Shown here: positions 44,137 to 55,380 of the stretch, piece by piece
How positions within the stretch are numbered: position 1 is the first letter of the stretch
Layout: every line of letters starts with the position of its first letter
Assembly (NCBI GenBank): GCA_015178975.1
Contig: WHVD01000267.1
Location: 16,346 to 80,345, forward strand
Direction of reading: 5' to 3'
From: Hysterangium stoloniferum
Lineage: Eukaryota > Basidiomycota > Agaricomycetes > Hysterangiales > Hysterangiaceae
Length of the DNA stretch: 64,000 nucleotides
Position numbers and translations under genes: made by a program
Notes under the pieces: generated by a model
Seen by the model: the letters and a program-made list of their open reading frames with translations, nothing else
Told to the model about the DNA's origin: nothing
Database searches by the model: none

Positions 44137-46843
44137 TCAGTGCGGAGGCGTCGTGGTATTCGCGTATGGATTAGGGAGGGTTGTCCAGAACCCAAGTGTC
44201 TCCAGCTGTTCGCACGAGCCTCGCCGCTCTGATGTCGCTCGTTGGGCCTGTTCACGCAGGTCAAGCAATATCTGCTACATCAAGATCAAAATCGAGATTT
44301 CAGTTAGTTTTAGATTTCGAGCACTCACCAGTGACTGGTGGTTATGCATTCTATGCTCCGCAGTAGCTTGGTACAGCGAACAACACACATCGAGGGATAT
44401 CGATGCCTCTTCTGCGTCTGGATGTTGTGGGTATGAAACAACGAATGTTCCAAGTACCATCTGAAATAATAATAATAATAAAAATAAGTCATTACTACAC
44501 CCAACGTCCGGGTCTTTTATTTCAGCCACGTACCCCTGCCGAATAACAATGTGTCCACATCGGTCGGAATGCCGTAGCGGTAACCGGTTGTGTCGCGTAT
44601 ATATCGCGTACCGCGTGTACGAGTTTATGCGACGCATCTATGACTGCTCTGACCGATTGTCCAAACGGATGATCGTACGGATCCGACGGCTGATCTCGCA
44701 GAGTCTGGAGGAAGAACCAGCGATGCATATGCAACAGGCCTAAAATCCCCTCAATATCGCACCCAAAAACCAGAAATAACCAAAAAACACACTAACCGCT
44801 TTCGAACGATCCTTTCGCCAGGAATCGCTGCATAGCTCGTTCCGACTCCCCAGGCATACTGAGAACCGCCATTCGCTCCCCATCGTCATCGGGCCAGTCG
44901 ATCCACGGCGGGGGCGATTGTCTTCGTATCTCGCTTTCGAGCACGAGGAATTGCGAATATGTGGCGCCTTTCTCTCTGAAGGCGCGCTCGACTGTGTTAT
45001 CCAAAACGGTGGTAAAGACGTGTTTCCAGGTGATCCCTGACAATCGTTAATTCGAGTTATTTCTGACGCCCCGAGGAGAATGGGGCTCACATCCGCCTCC
45101 AGGATGGGTTACGGGATCAACCGGTCGCTTGCATGTGATGACCTTGAATGATAGGGACTTGGCCCGACCTGAGCCGAAAGCCTCCATCGGCCGTTAATAT
45201 GCAAGTGGAAAGGCGTGCTAAATAAAATCCTACCTGCCACGAATCGATATTCATCGTCTCCCAAAAGACCTGCTCGCGCATCTCGACGCAGCCCCGCTTC
45301 AGCAGCTTCTTTTGGTCGTAATCTAATAATTAAGATGAAAAAAAAAAAATTATGAAGCATACAGACACCTTACTCAAGCCGAGCTGATATCGGTTAGAAT
45401 CGGACGTGAGCACATCAAGGTAAGAGACAATGATATCCCGTTCATACCGCTTCACACAGCCTCCCCGTAACGCTCCACAAGGCCAGCGTGTATCCATTGC
45501 TCCGCCGCTCAGTGCACATGTGGTACAGCAGCATAACGCACTACACTCAAAAAAAAAAAAAAAAAAATCAGCCCAAACGCTCCGCCCCGCCTCCACAATA
45601 ACAAAAAAAACCCACCATCGCCTGTGCCGCGTAGATCGTCGGGTTCTCATACACCGGCTGGATGCACAGCGCGGCGCGCGCGAGCGTGTGCAGCTCCTCC
45701 GCGGCCACGAAGCGCCGCGGGTTCTGGATGTCCGCGAGCAGCCCCAGGCCGCACGCCATGAACAGGATCGCCACGACGTGCGAGGACACGCGCCGCAGGG
45801 ACGCGGCGGGCTCGCCGCGCGGGTAGCACGCCTGGATGACCGTGGACGCGAACACGTGCCGCGGGATGGGGTTTGCGCTGCGTGCGGGTGAGTGAGCGTC
45901 GCCGGGACGGCCTGGGAGGGGAGGGGAGGGGGGGGACGTACCACCATGTGAAGTGCTGGAAATACAGCTCGGACATGGAGAGCATGGTCTTGTATGGGGG
46001 TAAGTGGGGGGCGAGGTCGTCTAGTTTTTCGATGGGCAGCGGTTCGGGGGGGAATGGGAATAAGGCGCTGAGGAGTATGACGTCTGCAGGGAGCGACATG
46101 GGACTCTCAGTCCGCTCTTGTTGTATGAGGTTTGGCAACAGACGGGGATTTTCTCGGACTAGGTACTGAAGGAGGGGAAGAGTCAGTGTGACTTTTTACG
46201 ATGAAAGCGAACGAGTCACCTCTGTCGCAGCGGTAGGCCCATGTAACGAAATCTGACCGTCATCGCCAAAAATGGAAAAGTTTCCTAGAGCATCAAGGAC
46301 TTCCTCGTCCTGGGATGCAGACGCACTTGATGGCCGTTCATTGTTCTGCTCCGGCGTCCTATCTGGTGTCCTATCCCGTAATAACGGATGGGGTTCAGAC
46401 GTAATAGAAGCCTGCAACGTCCGCAACGCATCTTCCAGCAAATAATTCCAACTTCGAAGCTCCGCGATCGTCTCCTGCAGCTCGACAATGATCGTACTGC
46501 GAGATCTGTAGCGAAATGTTAGCTGCTCGTGTACAATGACCCTCGACAAGAAAGGCGACTTTCCGGGCGCCTTTCTCGAGAATTCCTGGGAGGAAGGTGA
46601 ATCCCTCGCGCAAGGAAGGTGTGGTGGAGAGGTATTACTTACCATTGGGGCAAATAGAAGAACACCCGCGTCGTTTGCAATTATAGCAAGGGATGTCCCT
46701 GCGTCATAATGATGGCCATGAGTGTAAAAGGCAAGGGCGGAAGGGGCTGAACCTGGACGTCGATTGACTTACCTATCGCAGCCCAAACGGAGTCGGCGGC
46801 ACTCCTTACAAGCTTTCCTGAGGACGGACTGTGGTGAGGGCAT
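44137..46843 (-). CDS. Zn2Cys6 fungal transcription factor
   Basis: Nuclear DNA-binding regulator. ATG 46843 opens MPSPQSVLRKACKECRRLRL, then GCDR, an intron, and DIPCYNCKRRGCSSICPN: six cysteines in zinc-cluster spacing. Next is a coiled-coil-like IVELQETIAELRSWNYLLED and EPHPLLRDR. The middle (fungal_trans-type) region includes ENPRLLPNLIQQERTESPMS, LPPYKTMLSMSELYFQHFTW, VFASTVIQACYPRGEPAASL, LMLYHMCTERR-like sequence in LLYHMCTERRSNGYTLALWS, NYDQKKLLKRGCVEMREQVF and AFGSGRAKSLSFKVITCKRP. Later exons give HVFTTVLDNTVERAFREKGA, LGLLHMHRWFFLQTLRD and the last QILLDLREQAQRATSERR, stop 44137-44139. About ten exons; several introns carry poly-A or TTA microsatellites. The junction just after the zinc cluster (46500-46640) is unclear. 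Target genes unknown. Confidence 0.82.
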
Positions 46844-47396
46844 CGTGACGGGAAAGGAGAAGGAGAGAGAACTAAATGGCACCGGAGTTTAAGATTATTA
46901 GGCTTTGCTAAGGGACGTCCTTTTTGTTGCTCTCAATTTTCGGGATCATTTTGTGGCTGTGTCGCCAAGGCTTAAAAATGATCCCGAGGTATCAGATCAG
47001 GTGTATCAATTGCGGCAGATTACAGGTCACATTCAGCTAGCTTCGACGACCAGATACTCTAAAGTGAGTAAATAGGATCCTTCAATGTCGTCAGTGATAT
47101 GACGCTCGCCCTGTCGAGAGAGTTGCTGGAGGATCTGCAAAATTTTGAAAGGAAAGGTTTATTGCTGAATGCTCGTTATGGCAAGCTCAGGGGAAAACGC
47201 TTGATGCGTGTCGCCGATCAGTTTTAAAAAAAAAGTCCGAGCGCTCAGCAGAGCGGCTACGGACCGAACAGAAGCAACAGCAACGCTGCTAGCGAACGTT
47301 CACCTTCAACTAGTGCCACGCTTCTCAGTGATCCCAGAGAAGGCCCTAATTAAACTATTAAACCTACTCACGGTAAGGAAATAACATGACAACTTT

Positions 47397-47424
47397 ATTA
47401 TTATTATTATTGTTATTATTATTA
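47397..47424 (+). repeat. TTA microsatellite
   Basis: About nine TTA-type units with one TTG interruption. No coding context. Confidence 0.85.
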
Positions 47425-50146
47425 GCGCACGAGACAACGCTACAACGCTATCTCTGAAGTTACAACGATCAGCTGCAACCAGCAGAGTGCAATGATCTGC
47501 ACTGATCAGTGTATTTTAAACCCTCCTTCCAGGTAGGTAGTAGATCCAATTTCTCAACAGCTATGATAGATTGATCGAATCTTATCGATCCTCCGTATTC
47601 TCCGTAGCAATCCGCCGCATTGCGGGAATACACATCATGAACATCATCAACCTCCGTAGCGATTAATTATGCCAGGTTGAGAGCCGAACCTAGTTGATAC
47701 CGGCAACTATACAGCTATATTTGATTCGTGAAGTGACTGACGCCAGCAGTCACAGAGTAACTTGAAGAAACTGATGTGTTTTTATATATAACAATAACAC
47801 TTTCGTTGTGCTCCGAGCTTGCTGCGCTACACCGTGTTGTCTCTGTAATGTTGAACTTCCAGTGATCAAGATGATGAAGGAGGTCTGTGGAGTGCAAGTC
47901 TTGAAATGCTTATCCAAGTTATATTCCTTCCGAGTCGGGCCGAGCTCTGCCGATTAATTGGTCTCTTCCAAGCTCCCATACATACTTTGCCAAACAGATC
48001 AGCAATTGGGCGGCTCACATATGCCCCAAATATAACTCTGGCCTTAAAGTGAAACATCTTCTCCGAGAACAAGGTTCTTTCAACGACGCGGGCTGAGGCT
48101 GAGAATGTTCACCCCTCACATCATCCTTCCAGGTATAGTCGCATGAGCGGAACACTGGTAGCGCCTTCCAAGTGTGGCCTAACTCCTGGGCATGGTTCCA
48201 TCAAGGAATCGACAAACAGACCAAAGTCGGCTCCATATATGTACAATCCTCATCCAAGTGTCGCTATAGTATTTGAGCTGTGGTTGATACCTCTCAAGCA
48301 TAAAATAAAGCAGACGACAGATACGATCTGTGGCTTTGCGTTGCCACGTTGGCTAAACATGATCATCTATGCTTCACTGCATATAGTAACAGTGACGCCT
48401 AGAGCGCATCAAGCCCGATTTATGTGTCATCTATTACTTGGGGAGATCTACGGTGATCGTGATGTAGAAGGGTCGTTTGTGCACTTTTTCAACTTTGGGA
48501 CTTGACGAGTTGAGACGAAGAAACTAGATTGGGCGTGACAGACCTCGGGGCGTTCCGGAGTCAGTTTTCGTCAAGAAACGTTCAGTATTTAGAAGCATCA
48601 CATACATATCCGCTGACGCCCCTTGAAAGACCCTTTCCCAAGATAAATTGAAAAGTCCTCAAATTGGGAATAAATTAAGAAGCATTCGGCCTCCCATTGA
48701 TCTAGCCGAAGGTATTCGTGACCTGGCGGAGGACACTGTAGCTTGAAAGCGCTCAAATAAAAAGAATTGGCACCCCAGGCTGCGAAGTATGTGTATTTGA
48801 TTTTAACACACACGGCGCCATTTATAAGTTGTTCTGAGGGCTCGGACATTCATTGACGGCGGTCTCACTCCCATCGGGCAAGAGTACACATGGATGCCCC
48901 ACGCTAAGAGCATGTTACCAGGGCCGAATCAACAATTTTGTCATCGAAGTTCTGCGGGACCAGTCTGCTAGCAAGACTATAGACATGTCCCCTCGACAAT
49001 CCCTGTCGGAATACCCTTCGCTCGAAAGCGGTGGCTGTTCACGGACAGGCACCAGCCAATCATCATGCAATCCTTGCGATCGCTTCCCTTTAATTATGCT
49101 CATAGGCATCCACCTGCCAATCACCTTCCACCGTCTTTTCCTGTGATTATCGTCCTTCTGATGAAGCGCTAGCGTTGACGTGTTTTCCGCGTGCATACGC
49201 ATTTATTTTTATTTTCTGGCATCTGTTCAGCGTGTTGTGCACCCAATGGAAGAGAAATGAGCGGGCAGCGTTTCCCATATATACCGCACATTTCTTGGAG
49301 CGGGCTGGACATTAGCTTGGCAAGCAATCAGAAAGGTGGTTATTACGGAAAGTCTGATAGAGCACTCTGCTGCACTGCACCTCCTATAATTGGCAGCCTC
49401 GTGTATCTCGCTACAAATACAAAAAGTCGGGTAGCGCGAGCAATATGATTCAATGTCGGCCGTCTGATTAAAAATGCCGTAACGCACTGTGATTAGGACA
49501 TGAACAATCCTTTCGAAGCTAGCTGAGAAGTCATACCGTGTAACCTCGAGCCTGGTGGTTGAGTCACTATTTTTGACTCGTCTTGGCGGAAACCAACAAC
49601 AGATCACTTGCCGTGACCATCTTGAGTTACTGCGCGCCTGCCAATCAGTTGCTCGTCCGTTCGCTGATAATGATGGATCACAGTCGCATCACACACCAAA
49701 GAAGTGTTTCTCCTTTAGGACATGCTATTTATTATAAGCGCTTGATTCTTCCCATTTTCGCATCCTAATCCACTTGACATATGCGATGATGAACATTGGA
49801 ATTGAGTCGTGGGCTAATCAGAATCCATCGGATAAGTGACATCGAATGGCTGTTGTACATGTCATGTAGAATCACCAGCTAATGATTGTGGAAGAGTGAG
49901 CCATGCCACAGCCCAACACTTGCGCTTACGGCCGCGGTATTGCCGCGGCTCGGCTTTGGCCCAGCCAACCACAGCCGATACCGGGAGCCGAGTCGGCCTG
50001 GGTAACTTGTCGACCGGCTTATACATAGTTTTGGCTCCTGGCTTCGCTGCAGAGCCAAGCCGGTGGCAACACTAGATTGCGGCCCTGGAATGAAAATTTC
50101 AAGGGGTAAACGAGGACCTCTAAAAGAATAACATTGGAACAGATAC

Positions 50147-50267
50147 GCTCAGTCGACACGGATAGGTGATTTAACTGGTGTCTGATACCTGTAACAAATA
50201 CACTACGGTACAGTGAGTAGACTACACGAGCATATGGTAGTGGGTAACGTACCTCAGTCGACACGGA
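50147..50267 (+). repeat. paired 17-bp direct repeats, about 104 bp apart
   Basis: CTCAGTCGACACGGATA occurs at about 50147 and 50251, each followed by GGTGATT/AGTGATT and then AACTGG/GACTGG. It looks like a diverged two-unit tandem repeat. Confidence 0.6.
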
Positions 50268-51469
50268 TAAGTGATTCGACTGGGGTATAAGGCTGCTGGT
50301 ATCGAAGATAAATAAACACAATTAAATGACAGCGAGACATGGTATATACGGGGTAAGGTACGAGGCGTGATGTAGCCGTTTAGACTTGGCAGGTGATTTA
50401 TGTGGGTGAGGCACGTCGTGGGCGTTAGGGGGTGAGAGCCTAATTCAACAAACATTCATTTATATTACACTATTATTTCTTTGTACCCGAATTATTCTGC
50501 ACTGGACAGCACTTTAATCACGGGGAAGGTGGGTTGATTTTATCAACGTCCCGTGCATTAATAAATATCGAGGGGCGATATGACCTAGTATAAGATGGTA
50601 TTCGGCGGGCTCCCAATTCGATCAAAACAAGGAGTAATTCTCTCGTACAATCAAAGAGTCGGAGAGCGAAATGTGAGTACGTTAATCAAGTACTGGTGTA
50701 TATCTGCTTTTAAGATCCTCAAAGTCAAGATCCTCAAAGTCCAGACACTCCCCGCACTTGCGGAGGGTGAGTGATCATCCATGTATATCCCACAGATCGT
50801 ACAGAATACAGAATACAGAATGACTGTACAAACAGAGATGGGTTCCATGGGTGTGACGAAGCCTAGCGTGAGCACACCTCGGCCTTGTCCCCTTATTCTC
50901 GTGTCTTTCCAGCACTTACATTGATTGCATCACCTCCAGACCAAAACAATCATTTTTAGGCACGTCATCCCCTGAATCACTGAAAGAAAAGCTGAAGGCG
51001 TTGGAGATACTCCCGAAGATGGCACAGGGGGTTATCAACAACATTGAAGAAATTCTAAATACCATGCTGAAGCCTGAGATAGGCCGTTTCATTTTTCTTA
51101 CACTCCAACACGTGGTTGTCTATCTCACCCTAAACCCTACCCATCGAAGTACTTTAACGTTGATGGCATCTTCTAGGCACAGGTATTTTCATTTATTGTC
51201 GAGCTAGAAGGCACCACGGCTAGCTGGCACCGGCGAATGCTAACTAGCACTAAGAAATCTTATCTAGCCTACCTTGGCTATTGCAATATCCTGACTCAAC
51301 GACATTATCCACGGTCGCGTTGCTAGACATCCTAGCCAAACTCGCTAACTATTTTCCATTTCCCCGACACTTCTCAACAAAGCCTCCCTTATCTCCGGCT
51401 AAGAGAACGGGTGTAGCCATGGACACTTGGGGATTGCAGTTTTCGAAAGCACAAAGATGTCTTGACGCT

Positions 51470-51790
51470 GGCTGGAGCAGACTTGGCCTCCGTCCCATTT
51501 TTTGAATTTCAGCAAATTAGTCACCTAATTGAGGTTGACCGCATATGCCCTCGAAGCACTGCAATGATCGCATACGAGTTACTGGATACCGTGGTGATCG
51601 CAAGGCTAGGAGACACCATGGCAGTCATCCCCGCCTGGCAGTCGTTGAGATTGATACTTATTTGGCATTGATTCGCCACCTGGAGAATTCGGGCCTGGGA
51701 TCTGTCTGTCTGTTTAGGAACACATATCTGCCCATGGTAGATGTGCGTGCTTTGGCTTCATATTTGCCGACGGTTCACAGGGTATAGACC
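51470..51790 (-). pseudogene. decayed copy of the unknown gene at 33976-34439
   Basis: On the minus strand it shares the exon end around PNSPG, the short intron beginning GT...GCGAATC, the MT-V-LA-type exon start and the GHMRS/NSKNG-like region that corresponds to ICGQMTNLLKFKKW. Nucleotide phrases such as GACCGCATATGCC, TACCGTGGTGATCGCAA-GCTAGGA and TTGAGAT-GATACTTATTT are common to both loci. Stops and frame changes abolish coding. Confidence 0.6.
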
Positions 51791-52850
51791 ATTTGTGCAT
51801 GGTGGACTGGAGTGAGGCGAGTTCTCGCCACGATGTTCTATTCTATTAATCCCACATAATGCTTTATATATAATATATTCAATATATTACTTGCTCTATC
51901 AGCGAAGATTAGACAAGGGGGACATTCCGCGGATTCGCTCTGGGTTACTATGACGGCACACTATCCTAGTGGCCAGAGGGCCTCAGTTTCTTCATCGGTG
52001 TGGTAATACGTATGGAGATTCGATGTTTTGTTTACCTAGGGTTATTTCCACCAGCCTACAGTGGAAGATCCCGAGCTACAGGTGCCCAGAGCAATGGTCT
52101 ATTCTGTTGTCTTTGCTTTGGTCCTTCCGGAAAACTAAACAATAGCCTGCTGTACCACGGACTCGATCCTTCGAAAAAAAAAGGGTTCTGTAATAGACTG
52201 GAAGACAGAAAGACTCAGAAATTCATATCCCTGGCTCATGTCGACCACAGATTCGTTGTTCGGCAACGATCGAGTGTCGGTGCAAGAAATCAGTAAAGAT
52301 ACAATGGGGACTTGTGATGTAACTCAGCCACAAAAAGGTTTGACATCGAGTCAAAGCTTAGAACTAAAGTATCAACTATCCTCCGAATCCCCTTCCACGA
52401 GGTTGGATCATTTCGGACGGGATTGTTTGGGACGTGCCATTATTTGTAACGTTGCCTTTATGGCCTAATAGTCTTTATCTGATGACGACTCGAATTTCAT
52501 GAGCATTTCATGATTCCTCTTCAACACATTCTCTCCTTGGTGTTGACGACACTGGGATTTTTTCCTGGCTAGACACCGACCATAAGTTGAAGATACTGGT
52601 TGTGCTGTGAGTGCACAAATATAACTGGTTCAACATTGAGGGAGTATTCTATGCATAACGCTTACAAAAATATTCAGAATACGACAGGTCTGCGCAAGCC
52701 TATTGACAGACTGTACTACGTTTCGTCAGATACATTGACTACAAGTAAAACACACGGAATCTTACAGTATCGTGCACAGAAGGTAACTCACGATAAGCTT
52801 TTGGAACACAAGGAGACACTGCGTAGAAGACACCACGACCCATAAAATAT
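51791..52850. other. intergenic, nothing recognised
   Basis: Downstream of the HNH gene. Short ORFs only (for example 52238-52468), without family features or shared repeats. Confidence 0.4.
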
Positions 52851-54131
52851 TCAGTCAGCTGAATCCACAACTTCGCTCCTCCATTGATTCACCCTTTCTG
52901 ATGTCACACGGAGCTCTTCTTGTTCGCGCCTGGTGCGTTCTGCCTCTTTTTTTGACCGCGCATCCTGTCCAGACCGCCCAAAAAGAGAGTTCATCCACAG
53001 ACAGAAGACTACGTCAGCTGCATCAGAGAAGCTAAGTTGGTCCTCAACCCCTCCCCGCCCATCCTGCGCCTCTTTCCTCCGTTCACTTTCCTGCTTTTTG
53101 CGCTCAAGGTTTTCCTTCGCTCGCTGGGTGGCTGTTTCAATGCCATCCGGATAGAGGTTTGCCCTCGATGCAACATTCGCAATGTCGACAGCGCTCCGAT
53201 TTCCGTAATTCTTGACGACAATGACGCCGTAGATAAAATCCCAGAGGAAACCCGGTGGCCAGTCTTTCGGCCATTCATCGGCCATCTCCATTGGGTAGCG
53301 AAAATCTCGCTGATAGAAATTCATGGTGAGTAAAAGAGCATCGGAAGGATTGGACACAAAGAAATGTGGGGTAAAACGGAAGAATGGGTTCTGATATGTC
53401 GGATTTGGCAAGACTTCATCTATACCCAGAGCGAAATTGGGAGTCTACAGCCAGTGAATATTTCGAAAAACAGCTGAACTTCCATAAACTAACACGTAAG
53501 ATGGCCAAATGGGATAGATCAAAGAAACGGTGAACAGTGGCATCCACGAGAATCCCATTTCGGATGTCGTTAATATTGTCAATTTCCGGCTCCTTGTCGG
53601 TAGTTCTCCAAAGGCAAAGAGCTTGAATGTACTGCATCTCGTCAATATGTAAAACATTCTGCGAGTGAACGATTAACGCACCTCATTTCCCTTTGAATGA
53701 GGGATGAGATGACACGCATCACAAAGCGCTTCACTTACACCGTTAACAACGCTGCTCTCATCCCTCTCCAGAATGTCATCTCTAAATCCTGCTCGACTTG
53801 ATGTAGTGACTTGTGATGACTTCAGGTGATTTAAGCCGTCGACGTCGACAAAACTGATAGGGCCATTGGGAATGAAACGTAACCTTCGATGTTGAGGTGT
53901 CGTATCCTCCAAATTAACAGGGATATCAGTTTGTCCTTCATTGTCGTTTTCAACTTCAGTGTATGTAGCCAATTCGCCTTCACAGCCAACAACGGCAGCC
54001 ATTATATATCGGATCCATTTCAGAGGCTTCGTCGAATATCGAGAGATATCGGCCACAGGAATACATAGAAGAGCCTGAGAGGGAGGAAAGGTCTCTTTTT
54101 TACAATAGACGATGTACGAATCCGAATCCAT
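52851..54131 (-). CDS. HNH-nuclease-domain protein
   Basis: Belongs to the expanded basidiomycete HNH family (HNH_2-like), presumed nucleases of unknown role. Start ATG 54131 (MDSDSYIVYCKKETFP). N-terminal part includes WIRYIMAAVVGCEGELATY. The HNH core spans exons 1 and 2: CDACHLIPHSKGNE (near 53680-53720), then after a 46-base intron MQYIQALCLWRTTDKEPEID and DIRNGILVDATVHRFFDLSH; after a second intron TPNFALGIDEVLPNPTYQNP. This matches the family pattern of cysteine pair/histidine, IRNG and late histidine, TPNFAL. The C-terminal half has WPPGFLWDFIYGVIVVKNYG and a lysine/glutamate-rich coiled-coil-like tail, ending VDSAD at 52851-52853. Three exons, all open, so probably intact. It lies 110 bases from the start of the right transposon stack. 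Confidence 0.78.
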
Positions 54132-54241
54132 TAAGCTGCAGCACGGAAGCAACTACTTACTTCCTACTCCGATTGACACTCGAATGGGACCTGTTCCCTA
54201 ATCAATAAAACGTGATGAGGACCGTCCTACGTATGGGATTG

Positions 54242-54422
54242 TGTTAGAATTAAGGGCTTATGCAGGCTCATGGGACGACCCAAAGGAGAAGGACAATAGA
54301 TGAGATCAATGACGTAACCGTGTAACCTTGTTTGGACATGTAGGTGGTGGTTTTTTCTGTCTAGATAGATAACACCTTAGTTAATTTCACTATCCCTGTG
54401 ATGACTGAGTTACTGTTTCTTA
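54242..54422 (+). repeat. second Copia element: 5' LTR and primer site
   Basis: TGTTAGAATTAAGGG start at 54242, ending TTATA directly before GGTTATGGGCCC (54423). The same phrase follows the Copia LTR at 7614, which identifies this as the 5' end of another Copia element. The exact left end and its target duplication are not certain. Internal DNA continues in pieces to 58099. Confidence 0.55.
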
Positions 54423-55370
54423 TAGGTTATGGGCCCTGACCCACATTGCTGAACCATACCAAACTTCTGATTATTTGAACTGAACTCCTGAACCCCCAAA
54501 CCAACACTGACCCTGACTCAGTTATGATCAAAGAGCTGACCCTGAACCCAAACTGAATCTGCATGCCTTGTTGAAAAGTGCTGCATCAAACCTGACTCAG
54601 ATACACACTGAGTATAAACAAATACTGACCTGACTCAGATACAAACAATATTGACCTTGACTCAGATATAAACAAATACCAAACCTGACCCTGACTCAGA
54701 TATAAACTGAGTATAAATGATCCCTGAACTGTAGACTGTTGGATTAGTAAGCGTGCAATAGTCTGCAATCACACGGCAAACAATAGGCTCCTTATTTCCT
54801 TTGTTCATTCACTCCTTTTGTCTATGAAAGATTTCTAGTACATTCTATATGAATTGCCTTATTGTTACCACTTTTCCTTTTGTTCTTAGATAGCTTAAAT
54901 ACAAGCCATCCTAGTTAGCATCACCTCAGCTATTTGGCATACTGCATGCAAATACTGAGGTGAGATAGTAATCATTACCTTTATCTAGTCTGTTACTTAC
55001 TTTCACTACCTAGTTCATATTCTTGTATCTAGGTAACCAATTTAGCTATTTGGCATACTGTGTGCAAATACTGAGTTCATATTCTTGTATCTAGCATCTT
55101 GCACTCATTCTCACATAGACACCTTGTTGAAAAGTGTCACACACTGAATCAAACCAAACCAAACCCCAAATCTGTGGATGCCTTGTTGAAAAGTGTCACA
55201 CACTGAACCTGAACCCAAACTGTTAGCCACACCTCATTGAACAGCATGCAGAACCACAACCTCTAAACCATCCCAACCATGACTCAGTTGACCCCAAACA
55301 ACCTCTGAAATATGTCTTCCCAACCACACCTATTCCAGCTCATGCCTAAAAAAAATTCAATGGCACACAA
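54423..55370 (+). repeat. Copia leader with short tandem repeats
   Basis: Leader of the second Copia element, split by the solo LTR 54737-55115. It contains tandem CTGACTCAGATATAAAC-type units (54590-54720) and three CCTTGTTGAAAAGTG blocks (about 54564, 55128 and 55180). An ATG at 55360 would open gag. No intact coding. Confidence 0.55.
54737..55115 (+). mobile_element. solo LTR, TSD TAGAC
   Basis: 379 bases from TGTTGGATTAGTAAGCG to ATTCTCACA, flanked by TAGAC at 54732-54736 and 55116-55120. Contains AGCTATTTGGCATACTG twice, about 115 bases apart. Copia-like by size and TGTTGG start. It sits in the leader of the second Copia element. Confidence 0.85.
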
Positions 55371-55380
55371 TGTTGGGACC

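Larger units (their letters stand above)
46844..51469. other. gene-poor stretch
   Basis: I see no convincing gene. ORFs of 60-126 codons on both strands lack family features. Contents noted: upstream region of the transcription factor; a TTA microsatellite at about 47397-47424; a GC-rich imperfect inverted-repeat patch at 49915-50065; and a pair of short direct repeats (CTCAGTCGACACGGATA at about 50147 and 50251). It may contain strongly decayed mobile DNA. Confidence 0.4.

Noticed and set aside
44043-44264. Alternative C-terminal frame of the transcription factor ending at 44043
   Set aside because: The exon entering from the acceptor near 44280 reads QILLDLREQAQRA and stops at 44137; the longer frame starts out of phase.
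45330-46138. Arginine/alanine-rich minus-strand ORFs and a plus-strand ORF here
   Set aside because: Out-of-frame or antisense reads of GC-rich transcription-factor exons. The exon frame with VFASTVIQACYPRG matches the family.
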